Origin: Melanocharis versteri
Taxonomy: Eukaryota > Chordata > Aves > Passeriformes > Melanocharitidae
DNA: 64,000 nucleotides
Reading direction: 5' to 3'
Assembly (NCBI GenBank): GCA_013397845.1
Contig: VZTG01004393.1
Coordinates: 682,001-746,000, forward strand
In this document: positions 24,501-36,799 of the stretch, in pieces
Position numbering within the stretch: the stretch's first letter is position 1
Layout of the letters: each line of letters begins with the position of its first letter
Program-made: the position numbers and the translations under genes
Notes under the pieces: model-generated
Told to the model about the DNA's origin: nothing
Databases searched by the model: none
What the model saw: the letters and a program-made list of their open reading frames with translations, nothing else

Positions 24501-26720
24501 TGCCTGTATAGAGAGACTCAGAAACTAGAAGGGGTGGAGGAAGAGGAGGGAGGAAAAACCCCATATGGTCAAGGCACATCATGAATTAGCAAATTCAAAA
24601 TATTTCCTCACCTGAACGGTTAGCTTGACATCACAATGGCCTTGCTTTTTTGTTTTGTTTTTACCCCTAGAACCATTTTAAACTACTGGGAGATATAAAT
24701 AGGTCTCTTCCTAAACTATTCTATTGCACAAACTGCTTGTTCAAATGAGATGCAATCCTTCATTAAATTAGGAGGTCAATAATTGTGTTTTATGATATCA
24801 CCAGTTTCCTCTTTAAATGTTTTCCGCTTCATATACCTGAGCAAGTCCTGCTCTGTCAATGGATTTTGTTAATGTTTATATTTCAGTGACGTTGAAGCGG
24901 ACAGGGTGTAGAAGAAACCTGTAGAACTAGAGTTCTGTGTGGTGTACTGGATTGCTCCTTTCCCCTTACATCCTATTATGTTTCCTTTTGTAGTTTCCAG
25001 AAAATCTGGTAGCACAGGCCTGTGTTAGTTTAACCACATGTGTATGGCTAACAAGCCTCTTGGCACCTATCACTACTCAATGTGTAAGAGCACCACTAAG
25101 AAGCCAAGCTGCGGTGTGCTGCCAGCTCTTTCCAAGTCAGAAAACTGTTACCCACATTTTCAAAATCAGTCACCAGGGCAGTGTGAGACATGTAGGTGAC
25201 AATTCAGTAGCTTTGCAGAGCCCAAAATGGTCATGTCATTAAATGTGAATTAAAGTAGGGGTGATCCCCAGTTTATGATGTATCCACTAGAAAATTATCT
25301 TTTTCTGATTAGCTGATTTATAAAATTGTTGGCACTGTTTTACTTGGGGGTTTTTCATATTTTGTTTCAGGATCCAGGCCTCCCTTCAATACATCCACAT
25401 TTCTGTTGTTGCTGTTATTATATCTACATTTTTTTAGGGAGACCTATGGCGCATAAGTACTACTTTCACTTTTTCTTATTCCTCATAATCTGTGCAACAT
25501 AATAGGTGAAAATAGCATAATTTTCAGGTTACTTAGCTGCATTTATGTTCCTAAGTCTAGATTCACACATGTCAGTTTGAGACTACTCTGGTTTTCTCCA
25601 GATAGCCCACATCTGAGGTGTCCACTCGCTCGCATAATCCTCACACAACAAAATGAGGATTAAGAGGATGGCACAGTGAGGCAAATGGAGAAGGCTTCAC
25701 AATGTCAGAAGGACCAATGGAAAGCAGAAAGGGGTAAAGTTCCCCTCCTGTCACACACAGAAATGTAGTTCTTACTGCCACTGCTGCTACCACTAACTCA
25801 GTCTCGCCTTTTTTTTTTTCTTGTTTTTTAATGTTGCATAGGTGGTAGCTATAGGCCTGGTATATTCAAGACCATAGTAAAAAGAATTTACTCTTCTGAT
25901 GTATTCTCAGCAAAAACTTCTCTTCAGACATTGCTGTATCTCATGTATGATAATACATGTTTATCTAGCAAATTGTTTTACAATGAGGATTCAGGGTCAC
26001 TCTTCAGAAAAACATTAAACAACTCATGTCTTCACTTTTAAACTGCTGTCAGTCTGGTTGATACATTTGGAGTTATATACTGCAAATCTTTTCACCCTTT
26101 GATTTGACATGCTTTAGTCCTGCAGCCTGTGCAGTCAAAAGTCTTGTTAATTTAGGTGTAATGAGCAGAGAAATGGACCACGACTGAATTCCATGTTGTG
26201 CACTGGTAATCTGTTGAAGAAGCAAGACTTCAGCCTTGCCAAATTATTTTTGTCAATATACTTTTCAGGTTTTAAGTCTTGCTTCATTTTCTAACACTTA
26301 CATTTTATACTGATAACAGTGCATCTCACATGGATATTAAAAGTTGTTAGCTTGGCACTTATGACTTTCTGAGATTCCCTTTGCATGTAACGTAAGCAGA
26401 GTCAGGCCACAGATATTTGTAGTACTTTTTAAAAAAGCCAAGATGGGTGAGATCTCTTATATTATTACATTCCTGGTATTAGCAAAACATGTAAGTAAAG
26501 CACAGAAAAGTCATCTCCTGTGTTTGGAAGGTGAAACTGAGTAAAAGGAACAATGGTAGTGTGATTTGAGGAAGCAAAGATGGATCCAAATTCTTCTCAG
26601 TGCGACCAGAATGAACAAAAGGAAATGGGTGCAGACTGAAACATGGGAAATTCCATTTAAACAAAAGATGACACAGGAGAAGAAAGAGGAGGAAAATGCC
26701 ACTTTTTTACTCTGGGGGTG

Positions 26721-26862
26721 GGGAAGCACTAGGACAGCACTAGGTTGTGCAGAGAGGTTGTTGTCTCCATCCTTTGAAGATATTCAAAATCCAACTGAAC
26801 GTGGTCCTGGGCAGGCTGCTGTAGCTGACCCTGCTGTCAGCAAGGGGCTGGACCTGGGGATC
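26721..26862 (+). mobile_element. CR1 LINE 3' fragment
   Basis: Recognisable CR1 3' segment in plus orientation: GGGGAAGCACTAGGACAG, GAGAGGTTGTTGTCTCCATC, GAAGATATTCAAAATCCAAC, GGTCCTGGGCAGGCTGCTG. It is more diverged than the copy at 9100 and lacks the usual tail. Confidence 0.85.
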
Positions 26863-29800
26863 TCTGGATCCCTGCCAGCATCAACTATGCTGAAATTCTG
26901 AAATTCACAAAAATCATGGGCCAAAGCCATAACAAGGACTATTTTTCTTTAGGAAAGAAAGTTCTTATCAAGCAAAAGTGAAATGTGAGTGGTACTCAGT
27001 CCTCAAATAGTATTTCTTTACAACACAAACACTGAGTGGAAATATAAATAAGTGGAGCAGATTAGTTCCATACTGGTAGACCTAGCCTGCATTTTGGCTT
27101 CTGACTTTATCAGGTTTTTTCCCAGTAACTTCCCTGAGATCATGCTGCATTTTGACCTTTTTAAAAGTCCCACAGATTAAATCTCCCTTTGTTTTTGTTC
27201 ATATTTGTTCATATTTTGTTCATATTCATATTCTCAAGTATTCTGCTCATCTCCTGTGCCCATGTAGTAACTTCCAAGGGTAACAAATCATTCCTGTCAG
27301 CTGTACATGTCTGTTATCCCATAACTTCCACCCAGTCCTATTCCTTAACTCATTCATTCCTAGCAAGATATCTTCAAAACAGATGGCTAAAAGAAGTCAC
27401 ATGCTTTTTTTAGAACAATACAGAAATATTCCAGCTGGTTCCCATACCTCTTTGTCTACATTTACTAGATGTGTCTGTTCCCTTCCAATAGATCTAGTTA
27501 GGTCATGTCTTAGGAAACACACTATTGAATTAAATTTGTACTTAGGATTTATGCAGACTTGGAAAATGTTCAGTGTCCCCAGTGGGTTAAGAAAAGCTCT
27601 CAGTTTCACCAGCGTTTTCATACTAATGGTCTCGTTTCAGATTCCTCTGGATTATACCAGAGGAAACAGCCCAGCAAAATATTCTGTAAAAAAACAGCTG
27701 GGTTAATAAGCAACAAAGCTGTGGTATAGGTTTTGTAACTTTTCTGAACAGAAATCAGAAGTTTTATCTTAAAAATGCAAAATTATTTATCCAGTCCACT
27801 GCATCCTCTGTCAGGGTACAGGGTTAATCACCTATCTGAGGAGAAGGCTGGATATTTTCCCTTACAGGATCCCACTTGACAATGCCCTCACTCCCAATCC
27901 AGCCATCCTCCATCACTGGTGGAGCACACGTGGCAGACAAACAACACTTAGGGCTCTATGCAACTTTTCCTGTCCGTTAGAAATCACCTGCGGAGGTTTG
28001 ACTCTCCTTCTTCACCCACAGACCAGCTGATCCAACACTGCACAGCTGAATTACTGTCTTGAATCAGCTTTGACAGCAGCTAATTAGGAGTGTGAAAGTC
28101 AGCATTTACCACCACAGCCACTTTTTCACCATTTGTGACATTGCTTTTGCCAACACTCAGCGTGAGCTATTTGCCTTTAACAAGCTTTACTGGGTGATCC
28201 CCCTTGTCCTCAACTTCAACGCCATCTTTATTGTCAGCTTCAGCACAGCAGTCCCTGCAGGCTGGGCAGCAGGTCGTGCCGATCCTGTTTAATACCAAAG
28301 CTTTGTCAGGCTTTTAAAGTGCATGCAGGAGCAGTGCTGGGGCCTCCAGCTCAGCTGAGGTTCTGGCATCCAGCACTGCAAAAGCCAGGTGTGCCCAATG
28401 CCCAATGCCTTCTGCAAAATGTAAGAGTTGGGATTTCAACCGAAAGCAATTCTGGCAGGTACAGCTCTGCTATGGGCACTGGGCTACCAGAAAGGATCAA
28501 GCAACACATGCTTACAATTAGGGTATCTTCTAGAATCAAAATTACTTAGAATAATCTGGTGAAATCACAGAAACCTCAGAGGCAAGCGGAAGTTGGCTCT
28601 GGGATTTCAAGACAACATCTGTTACGGCTTTTATATTTACTGCTATGGTAAACTCAGGTTTATTGCTCACTGGAAACAGCTGGTGGTTAGCACAGGAAGA
28701 TTTGACAAAAAAAATAAAAACACCCCACCAAAACCAGAACAACCATTTGAGTTAAGGGGTTTCACCTTCTGGAACTGTGCACTTTCATAAAGGGCTTATA
28801 GAAATGATCCTGAATATTCATACAATGCCATTCTAAGCTACTTCATCTCATCCTTCGCCTCTGCGCATGAGCAAATGAGCGCCTTCAGTATAAGCCTCTT
28901 ACCCGAGTGACATTTCTCAATGTCTTTCTCACCTCTTAAGAGAGGGAGGAGCTCTTCCTTACAGGCAACAGAGGAACATGGTGAGACAGGCATATGAAAT
29001 CCACAGCACAGAGAGATGCAAGCATCAGGAAACTAAACTTGTGTGACCTCCTCTAATTCACAGCAACAGTTTAAACACACAGGCTGTGACTTGCTTCCCT
29101 GTAAGTGCTTCTTCATCATAGCAATGTAATGAAGACACAGAACTTTGCCTGGTCCTCCCACTAAAAAGAAGCAACTCTGGGGTTTTTCAGATTACCTTCT
29201 TTCACCTTACGCTCCTTTAGATGTTTCCTGACTTTGCACTGAAGAGACTGAGAAAGGTAAGTAGAAAAGTCATTTAGATTTAACAGAACAGAGGCAAACT
29301 GGAAAATCTTGTTCAGTTCTTTCCTGTCTAGAACATGCAATGCTTGACAAGGTCAGGTTCTCACTGTACCACTCAGGATATCTAGTTTTGCAGCATTAGA
29401 ATATTTATAGCCAGAAAGAGAAAAGTAGCAGGAGAAGGAATAACAAAATCAGAAGACAGATCTGTCTGGTCACCTGTGGTGGTTATCTAAGCAAAAAGGG
29501 CTGTGCATTCTATTCACTCCTGTTTGTTGGACCCTTCCTCTCATCCAGTTGACTGTGCTCAGTTCCCAGTACCTCGCCTCAATTGCTACCTACTACCAGG
29601 AACCTGGGCTGTAGCTATTTCTGTTCCTAACAGGAACAAAGAACTACTGGAAGCTCTTTTCCTCTCAAAAGGATACCCTAAATGCAAAGTTGCAGTGTCA
29701 CAAAACATGACTTACTCATCAGTCCTAATGGAAGCACCAAATACTCAAAGATTGTAGCCCCTTTCCCCACTCTGCAGGCAGCATAACACTGTGAACAGCC

Positions 29801-32202
29801 CAGGCTGAGATGTGCTTTGGAGCATCACTCCTGTGTTTTACATCAATCACCTCAATGCAAAGTAGGCTAGTTCACAGACACTCTACAATATTAAACATCA
29901 TTTTACCTCTGCTACAAGGACAGATTGGTCAGCATCAGCCTTTGCTTCTAAGGCACTATTATTAATATTAGAGGACATTTCAGTGACAGTCACCAGCATT
30001 AAGTCTGTACTGAAATGCCATTCATTTAAATATGCAGATTAATCTTAGACACATTTTTTTGTTCAGAACACACAGTACTTATAAACAAATAGCATCTAAC
30101 AATGATATTCATTTTGTGAGCATAAGGCTACTGTTTGTTTTAATCCTGCCGCAAAAAGCTATCAATAGATGTGACTCACTACTTTTCCTACCCTGGCCAA
30201 ATATCATGGCCCACAATTCAGGCACCTTTGCAAGCTGGAGCTCCAACCTTGATGCTGGACAACCGCCCAGCAGCCAACAGCTAGGTGGCTGTTGAGCACA
30301 CAGCTTGTGGCCTGACCTCCCCAGCGGTCCTGCAAGAGAGGTCCTCACACTGAGCAATCCCATTGACACAGATTTCACCAGGACAACTTCCCCAGCTTGG
30401 CAACCCACAGATAGGCTTTTCACTGATTTATACATTCATCTAATTGTTCTTTCATTAGTTCTCTGAGAAAACGAAGAGTTATCCACAGCAACTACTACCT
30501 AAACTAAAAAAAAGAAGAATTTTTGCCCATTAGGCTCCATCATATGTCCAGTCTTTCAGCACAGTCACTATGGCTGACTGAAAAGCCAAGCCCCAGGAGC
30601 AGAAGTACCACCCTCCCCAGAAAACCCTCTCAGAGGAAGCACTTAGAAGCAGCATAGGTGCTGCGTTCAGCAGTGCCTCTCCAAAGGAAGTCTGAGAAAC
30701 GGGAGCAGCTTAGAAAAAGTGATGCAATAAACAGAATTTGATGCTGCAGACACTATGCTGCCTAATCCCTAGCCTACAGGTCTGTCCTGTCAGGCTTTTT
30801 AGGTCACATGTATCTGTTTCCCTCGGTATTTTTTCTGAACTTTACCTGAAAAGGAGCTCAGTTACAGGAATTGCATTTTATGCTACAATACCTCAGTATA
30901 TTGCAACTCGAATTGTATTTGAAATAACCTGTGTGGATTTCTGGAAAGAAAAACATAAGCCTTGCTTTGCAGTAACATTTCTGAATGAGGCATGCTCGAA
31001 ATAACTGCATTTGAAAAGGCCAGCAAAAGTATTACTTCCAGTGCAGCTGAAACAAATAATATTTGCTTAGCAGAACATGAGTCTAGGATCTTGGCACAAA
31101 GACCTTCTTTTCATCAAACAATTGTCAGGGGTTTTTTTTAAATTTAAATTGAGATGTGATCTTCTGACCAGTGAGCACCACTGAACACAGCTGATCAGAC
31201 TACCCCAAAACAGGAGTTTTGCTTGAAAGAGTCATTTATGCTCCCATATTTTCATGGTATTTTAGAAGTCCCAAAAACTTCTGAAGATAATATTTCTTAA
31301 CTCTGAGTAGCTGTTTGCTAATGCCAGGAGGTTGATTTTCTTTTTGCTGCTGACTCTAATACAAGCATTGAGGCATCATGAGTCTTTCCAGGCTGAAGTA
31401 TCCAGTTGCCTTTTTGTTTGCTTATGCAGGTGTTTTACGTAATTGCCCCAATAAGGCTGACGCTTACAGAAAGCAGTTGCAGCATAGGCAGTGTTGTAGG
31501 TGTTCACCACTTACAGCTTTGCTGACCTCTAAGAGCACAGAAAAACAAGTCCTATGCCCTCTCACAGTCAGGCAAATTGAAGCTTTCAAATTGTATTATG
31601 GCTTTGCATTGTTAATAACACCTGATAAGCAACACCCCAAAATTCAAAATGTATCAAATACTCTAAAATGTAAAAAGACACACTAAAATGAGGGGAGCCT
31701 ACCAAAACTGTTTTCCATCTAGTGTTACAGTCATGTCTAGTCTAGTCTAATGTACCTGAATAAGTACTTAAATCAAAGTTCTTATATTAAAGAAGAAAAT
31801 TATCAAGAAAAACCTGAAGCTAAATTATTTACCAGAGAAATGTAGACAAAGTCCCTCTGTCCATCCCAGGCTTAAAATCTGCCTTTGAATTGGGTCTGCA
31901 AGTCTTCTACTGCTTTGCTTGGTCCCCCTTTAACTTGCAGACCTATCATCAAACTTCTGTGATGAGGCTTTCTCAGAAATATATAATTTTTTAAAGAGCC
32001 TTAAAACCGGCTCAGTTTCCTTTCAACCAACCAAAGAGGCGACCTTCAGCTGTTTAAATACTTGACCAGAGGGGCCCAGCTGGAAACCTATCTTCGTATG
32101 ACAGGAAGGGAGAAATTTCTTAAGGATTTAACTCCTTCCCTGCCTGATGAGACTTCAGAAGCACATTTCTTTTATGGCAGTAACTGCAGTATGCCCATTA
32201 GG
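26863..32202. other. Intergenic, no gene seen
   Basis: 5.3 kb without a recognisable gene. It contains a short tandem repeat of TGTTCATATT-like units at 27196-27235. Open frames of 60-108 codons on both strands show no family similarity. Confidence 0.6.
27196..27235. repeat. Short tandem repeat (about 11 bp x 3)
   Basis: Three slightly variable copies of TGTTCATATT with T-rich linkers, followed by a partial CATATT unit. Confidence 0.75.
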
Positions 32203-32569
32203 CTGCAGAAGAGAAGGCTCAGGGAAGATCTCATTGATATGTATGAATATCTGCTGGGAGGGAGTGGAGAGGATGGAGCCAGGCTTTACTCAGCAGTATC
32301 CAGTGACAGGACAAGAGGTCATGAGAACAGATTGAAATGCAGGAATTTTCACTTATGCAGAAAAAAACCTTTTCTGCTGGAAGGGTGGTAAAACACTGGA
32401 CTATGTTTCCAAAGCAGATTGTGGAGTCTCCGTCCTTGGAGACACTCTAAACCCAATATAGGACATGGTCCTGGGCAACCTGCTGGAGCTGATTGTGCTT
32501 CCAGTAGGAATCAGGTGACATAATCTCCAAAGGCCCCTTCCCCCCCAAACCACCCCATCATTCTGTGTC
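32203..32569 (+). mobile_element. CR1 LINE 3' fragment
   Basis: CR1 in plus orientation covering the end of ORF2 (GAGAAGGCTCAGGGAAGATC, matching the usual GAGGCTCAGGG...GACCTCAT segment) and the 3'UTR (GTGGAGTCTCCGTCCTTGGA, GGACATGGTCCTGGGCAACC). It ends at CATTCTGTGTCC. It is interrupted by stops. An AT-rich block upstream (32062-32202) is not clearly part of it. Confidence 0.88.
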
Positions 32570-34640
32570 CCTGCGGGACAGCACTAGCATGGCACAGGGC
32601 AGATAGATACCCACCACAGTGTGACTGTACACGATCCTCTGAGGCCTGTAACTGTTCTGTATTATCTCAGACAATCTCTCCATGTCAGTATACCTGTGAA
32701 GAGACCCTAAGCCCCAAGAACTAAAAATGTGATGGTGGATGAATGACAAGCCTGAAGAGGGAGCCTCTGCCTTCCTTTGGGAGATGCCATGCAATAACTA
32801 ATTAAATTGGCTTAATTTTTTGCAATGTTATTGATTCTTCCTTGAAGTCACATTTTTTAATTTCACTTCTCCCCACTTCCTTTAAGTTTTCCCTTATGGT
32901 CAATTTGTCCATATTCAAGGATAAAAGTGACAGTGTATCACCTCCATCTGAGCAGTATGTCAGTACATTTGTGCCTTCCTTTAGCACAAAGGGATTATTA
33001 TTCCATTTTATTTCAGTTGGCTTCTGGGAATACACCCAGCCATTCACCTGTGTGAGTTGTCCTTTGTACAAAGATTCTGTTTTCTAGAAGCATCTCACGT
33101 GAGTTGGATCAAGGATTAGCAGTAGGCATTTCTGAGCACTTGTGGTCACAGTTAACATCCTATGGGCTTTTTCTGCTATCAGAAGGAATTTTCTGCTATC
33201 CTTCCTGGAGTATTTCAGTCTGAAACAGTATCAAATTATTCACTGGCCAAGGAATACCACGGTCTCTGTGTGAGCAGTCCCATGATTTGCAGATAACTAG
33301 ACCCTTGCCAGAATAGGCCAGAGGGAGATTCTGCTAAAATCTTTGTGAAATAGCTTTTAAGATGTATACTTGGGCATTAGCAAGGCCCTATTCCTACAGC
33401 CTCAAAGGGAACACAAAAGTAAACCTTTGTTTTCTCTGCCCTTTGCCTGCATGGATTGCTCCTCCATTAAGGCTTATCTACCGTCGCATAATGAAGCCTG
33501 CAACTTAATCAAGGGAGGCAGCAACAGGCCTGGACTTTCAAGACAGTTTTGCCTCCTCCCACTAATTTATCCACTTTACCCAGCCTCAAGTAAACCTCAT
33601 ATATTAAAAAAAAAAAAAAGATGGTCTCAAGCATGCAGGAGTTCCGCACCTTTGTGTCTCCCCTGGTGCTGAAGCAAGTGCTTCAGCCACTCACCCACTC
33701 ACCACGTCCTGACAGGACAGATCAATTACACTAACTGTATGACAATGACTTGAGCAAGGTATGCATCAAGTCATCAGCTGAAGCAGGAATTCAATGCCGA
33801 GATCCCAAACTTTGTCCTTGCTGCACTGATATCCTATCTGCTTCAGCTTCAGAAAGGATTCAATAGCTGAATTGCCGAGGGCTGTAGCTCTCAGATACAT
33901 TCCTGACCAAAACCCAATTACCTGGCAACTGTGGGCTGTGAAACCGACCATGGAAAGGGAAGATAAATGAAGATGCTGACCATGCTGCAGCCTCACCCAG
34001 GCTGTTCAGTGTTGATACTGTAGGTCTGTGTAAAGAGAGCCCTGCCTCCAGTGGCTCTTAGCTGCTGCTCAGAAGCTGATCTTGTTATGGTCAACACAAA
34101 CTTACACTGTGCCAGGGCGCTGTCGTCTCGTGTTCTTTGGGAATCCACACGCTTTGGGAATCCAAATCCACCCGTTGTAAAAGACCTCATTCTCCCTCTG
34201 AATACAGGGCTCATTAAAACATTAGTTTGTGCAAATATGAGTGCTGTCAAAATGGTCCATTGAAGTGATGTTGTACCACAGAGCTGCAATAGAGTTCAGG
34301 GCGTACTGTGTGCACAGGCTGTTACCCAATCAGAGACCAGGAAGAGTGAAAAACACTTCCAACCTGAAGTTTATGGCCTGAAAGCCATAAACAAGAACAG
34401 CCTTGACTTGGTAACAGCCTAATCCTTTATCCTAAAGGCAAACTAGCCCTTCTCCCCTCTCCTGTCCTACTCTACAGGCAGAGGTCTGCTCCACAGCCAC
34501 CTTTTAACGCCAAGTATCTCATAGAGTTTGAAGTGTTAAACAGCAAAACGAGGCACAACAGCATGACAGTAACACCAAGCAAGGTGTTACTTTAAGTATT
34601 CTTTAAAAAAGACCCCAACAACATAAAAGTCAACCTAAAA
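32570..34640. other. Spacer downstream of C2CD4 gene
   Basis: 2 kb of unassigned sequence lying 3' of the minus-strand C2CD4 gene. It has an A-run at 33605-33618 and no recognisable coding exon. Confidence 0.6.
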
Positions 34641-34641
34641 C

Positions 34642-34647
34642 TTTATT
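34642..34647 (-). terminator. C2CD4A/B: AATAAA polyadenylation signal
   Basis: A canonical AATAAA on the minus strand, 44 bp beyond the stop codon of the C2CD4 gene. A GT-rich element (TGTTGTTGGGGTC) follows 15-30 bp downstream on the same strand, as expected for cleavage near 34625. The 3'UTR would be only about 65 nt if this signal is used. Confidence 0.6.
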
Positions 34648-34690
34648 TAGTAGAAAACTTTCATAAGAAAATGTTTAAATATTTGAAGCA

Positions 34691-35989
34691 TTACACTGAC
34701 AACATACTCATTAAAGACAATTCCCGTTCTCCTAACGTATAATCCCGTTTCATACTGCACCCTTTATTTGTTGCTTTCATCCTGATAGAGAGGCTGTACA
34801 GCTCTTCTTCTGCAATGCCATCAAAAAAGAAGTCCTCATTGAAGATGGGATTTCTGCTTCTCTTTATAACTGTGCTTCTCTGCTTCTGTGTTTTCCCTGG
34901 CACCAGAGAGAAGGAGATACAGCAGTTTATGTTTTTGGGATCTACAGAGTCATCATATAAACCCTCTGCACTGATCAGGCGGATCCGCAGCCTTTCGTTG
35001 TCTGAGCAGTATTCAGCCGACAGCCTCAACACACCTCCCTTGTCCATTACCACGATGCTCTCTCCCACCAGTCTCTCCTGACTGCGGGTCAAGTCCAGTG
35101 GAAACATAGGAGAACAGGAGGTGCTAAAGTTCCGCATGCCAAGCAGCCCCTCGGAGGCCCTCCTGATGGCACTGGGGCTGTTATCAGTGGAGCTGCTCTC
35201 CTCTGTAGAGAGAGAATTGTTCCTAGGCATACTGGATTTGCTCTTGTCTTTCAGTGCTCTGCAGAGCAATCCCTCCTGACTTTGTGCTTTGATCAGGGAG
35301 CAGGGTCTGGGAGGTGACCTGCTGAGAAGTGGAGAACTGAAAGGAGAGGAATCACTGGAAGAGGCAGTGTCACTGTCACAGGCGCCTTGCCTGTGCAGAG
35401 AGAGATGCTTGTGTGGCAGTCTCACAGAAGCAAAGCTGATAGCAATGGGATTAGACATACTCCCTTTGCCACTGAAGGTGTTAGCTCTGGTTCGAGACAG
35501 CTTCAGGCCAGGCAGAGCACCACGCGGATCACCATGGAAGAGGGACTCCTTTCTCCTGGTGTGGGGACTCTCCAGCAAAGTGCAGAAGCCATAGGAAGTG
35601 GGGGCTCTAGGAAAGTGGGGCAGGGAGAGCGCTGCTTGGGACTGTGGGTCTGCATTGGTGCTTTCTTCCTCCAGGGCTGCAATCTCCTCTTCAACACTTT
35701 CCACCTGAATGAGATGTGGGAAAGAACCAGGGCTATAATCAGAGGTAAGAGCTGTATCCACTGAACTGTGATCCTGGTGGAAGCCACTGCCTTTAATGGA
35801 GCCAGAGCTGGTCAGCCTGGGAGGAATGCAGAATTCAGGGATTCTGTCAGGAGTGAGCACATTTGGAAAAGCAGCAGCACCCAGTCGGGCTTTTTCTGGC
35901 AGACTTTGGCCATGTGGCAGTCCCAGGAAGGAAGAGCTGGAGAGGTTTCCATTTTCGTGTGATGCTCTGATCTTTTCCAGGAACCACAT
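34691..35989 (-). CDS. C2CD4A/B: C2CD4A/B-type C2-domain nuclear factor
   Basis: A complete 432-codon single coding exon. The family start MWFLEK is chosen; an in-frame ATG nine codons upstream lies inside the predicted intron. Conserved family blocks are NVLTPDRIPEFCIPPRL (residues about 43-59) and SQAALSLPHFPRAP...ESPHTRRKES (about 117-148). A Ser-rich low-complexity middle follows, then a C-terminal C2 domain (about 318-432) with the NPIFNEDFFFDG signature. The usual calcium-binding aspartate loops are not evident, so calcium binding is doubtful. In mammals C2CD4A and C2CD4B (NLF1/NLF2) are nuclear, cytokine-induced proteins linked to endothelial adhesion and to pancreatic beta-cell function. 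The gene is on the same strand as neighbouring VPS13C, as human C2CD4B is. The start residues look more like C2CD4A, so I cannot say which paralogue it is. A single ancestral bird copy is also possible. Confidence 0.93.
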   Translation of the reverse strand: MWFLEKIRASHENGNLSSSSFLGLPHGQSLPEKARLGAAAFPNVLTPDRIPEFCIPPRLTSSGSIKGSGFHQDHSSVDTALTSDYSPGSFPHLIQVESVEEEIAALEEESTNADPQSQAALSLPHFPRAPTSYGFCTLLESPHTRRKESLFHGDPRGALPGLKLSRTRANTFSGKGSMSNPIAISFASVRLPHKHLSLHRQGACDSDTASSSDSSPFSSPLLSRSPPRPCSLIKAQSQEGLLCRALKDKSKSSMPRNNSLSTEESSSTDNSPSAIRRASEGLLGMRNFSTSCSPMFPLDLTRSQERLVGESIVVMDKGGVLRLSAEYCSDNERLRIRLISAEGLYDDSVDPKNINCCISFSLVPGKTQKQRSTVIKRSRNPIFNEDFFFDGIAEEELYSLSIRMKATNKGCSMKRDYTLGERELSLMSMLSV

Positions 35990-36410
35990 CGCTGTAGGTG
36001 GACAGGAGGTCCTCAAAGGGGAAAAGTTTGAAGGACAAATCCACCTGCAGATACACAGAGAGGAAAAAGTACATGAACATCCTTCTTGGACACACTACAG
36101 CCAAGCAAGGCACGGAGGGTGCCATTCAAGGCAGGACTAACACAAGCCCATTCAATCCCCACGTTCAAAACAGTCCCTGCCCAGCACACTAGCTTCAGCG
36201 AAGCCAAATGGCGCAAGAACGCAACTAAACCACTAAAGAAAGAAAACAGCATCGAGTCACTATCAGAGGAAAACATCCCTCCCGCATAATCCCTACCCTG
36301 TTTCTCCCTTAGCAGAAGACGTACCTTGACAAGTGCAAGCCTGGCTCTTTCCAGCAGCCCCGGCTCACTGCTACCAGGGTTCGGTCTCAGTAACTCCAAC
36401 AAGAACGGCG
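35990..36410 (-). other. C2CD4A/B: C2CD4 5'UTR with candidate intron
   Basis: A splice acceptor (CTGTCCACCTACAG) ends two bases before the ATG on the minus strand. A strong donor (AAG then GTACGT) lies at 36319-36324. Together they define a 333-bp intron (35992-36324) and a noncoding first exon from about 36410 to 36325. Mammalian C2CD4A/B genes are known to have a noncoding first exon and a single coding exon. The splice sites are seen; their use is inferred. Confidence 0.65.
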
Positions 36411-36780
36411 CAGCCCGCCCCGAGCCGCCCCTTTTGTAGCCGTGCCGAGCGCCTCTCAGCCGCGCCGCCGGCCGAGGGAGGGAAGGGGCGGGGGCTGCCG
36501 CCCGCACCTCCCGCTTTCATGGGAACAGAAGAGGAAGGAGAGCAGCGCCGCAGCTGCCCTGCAGGACACTCTGCTGGGCACCGGGTCCATGCCCGGAGCG
36601 ACGGGGAGGGACTGGCAAAAGGGGCCTCTCACGGGAAAGCGCTTTTTGACCGTCTCCCTTGGCCCCCACAGAGCAGCAGCTGCTCCCGGCACTTGGCACT
36701 CGCCTGCGAGCGCAGGGGGACCAGGCTGCCCGCGCCCGGCCCCACCCCTTGTCCTTCCCCTGCGACCCGTTTCTTTTTGA
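36390..36780 (-). promoter_or_regulatory. C2CD4A/B: C2CD4 CpG-island promoter with TATA-like box
   Basis: A GC- and CpG-rich island upstream of the C2CD4 first exon. On the minus strand the TATA-like sequence CTACAAAAG lies at 36431-36439, and a GC-box (CCCCGCCCC) at about 36485. A start about 30 bp beyond the TATA-like box (near 36400-36408) would give a first exon of about 80 nt. A TATA-type core fits the inducible expression known for the mammalian genes. Long open frames on both strands here reflect GC content. Confidence 0.6.
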
Positions 36781-36799
36781 TTAATGTCTACTTACAGAG

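Larger units (their letters stand above)
9348..26720. other. 17-kb gene-free spacer
   Basis: Long AT-rich stretch without a recognisable coding exon, RNA gene or full mobile element. Open frames up to about 128 codons (15060-15446 minus, 12420-12800 plus) show no family motifs or splice-consistent structure. Visible local structures are a G-run/C-run pair (9755-9789), a 24-bp palindrome (15994-16017), a poly-T tract (17581-17598), a CAAAA repeat (18187-18220), G-rich runs (18645-18675) and a G/T-rich tract (21402-21517). Confidence 0.6.
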
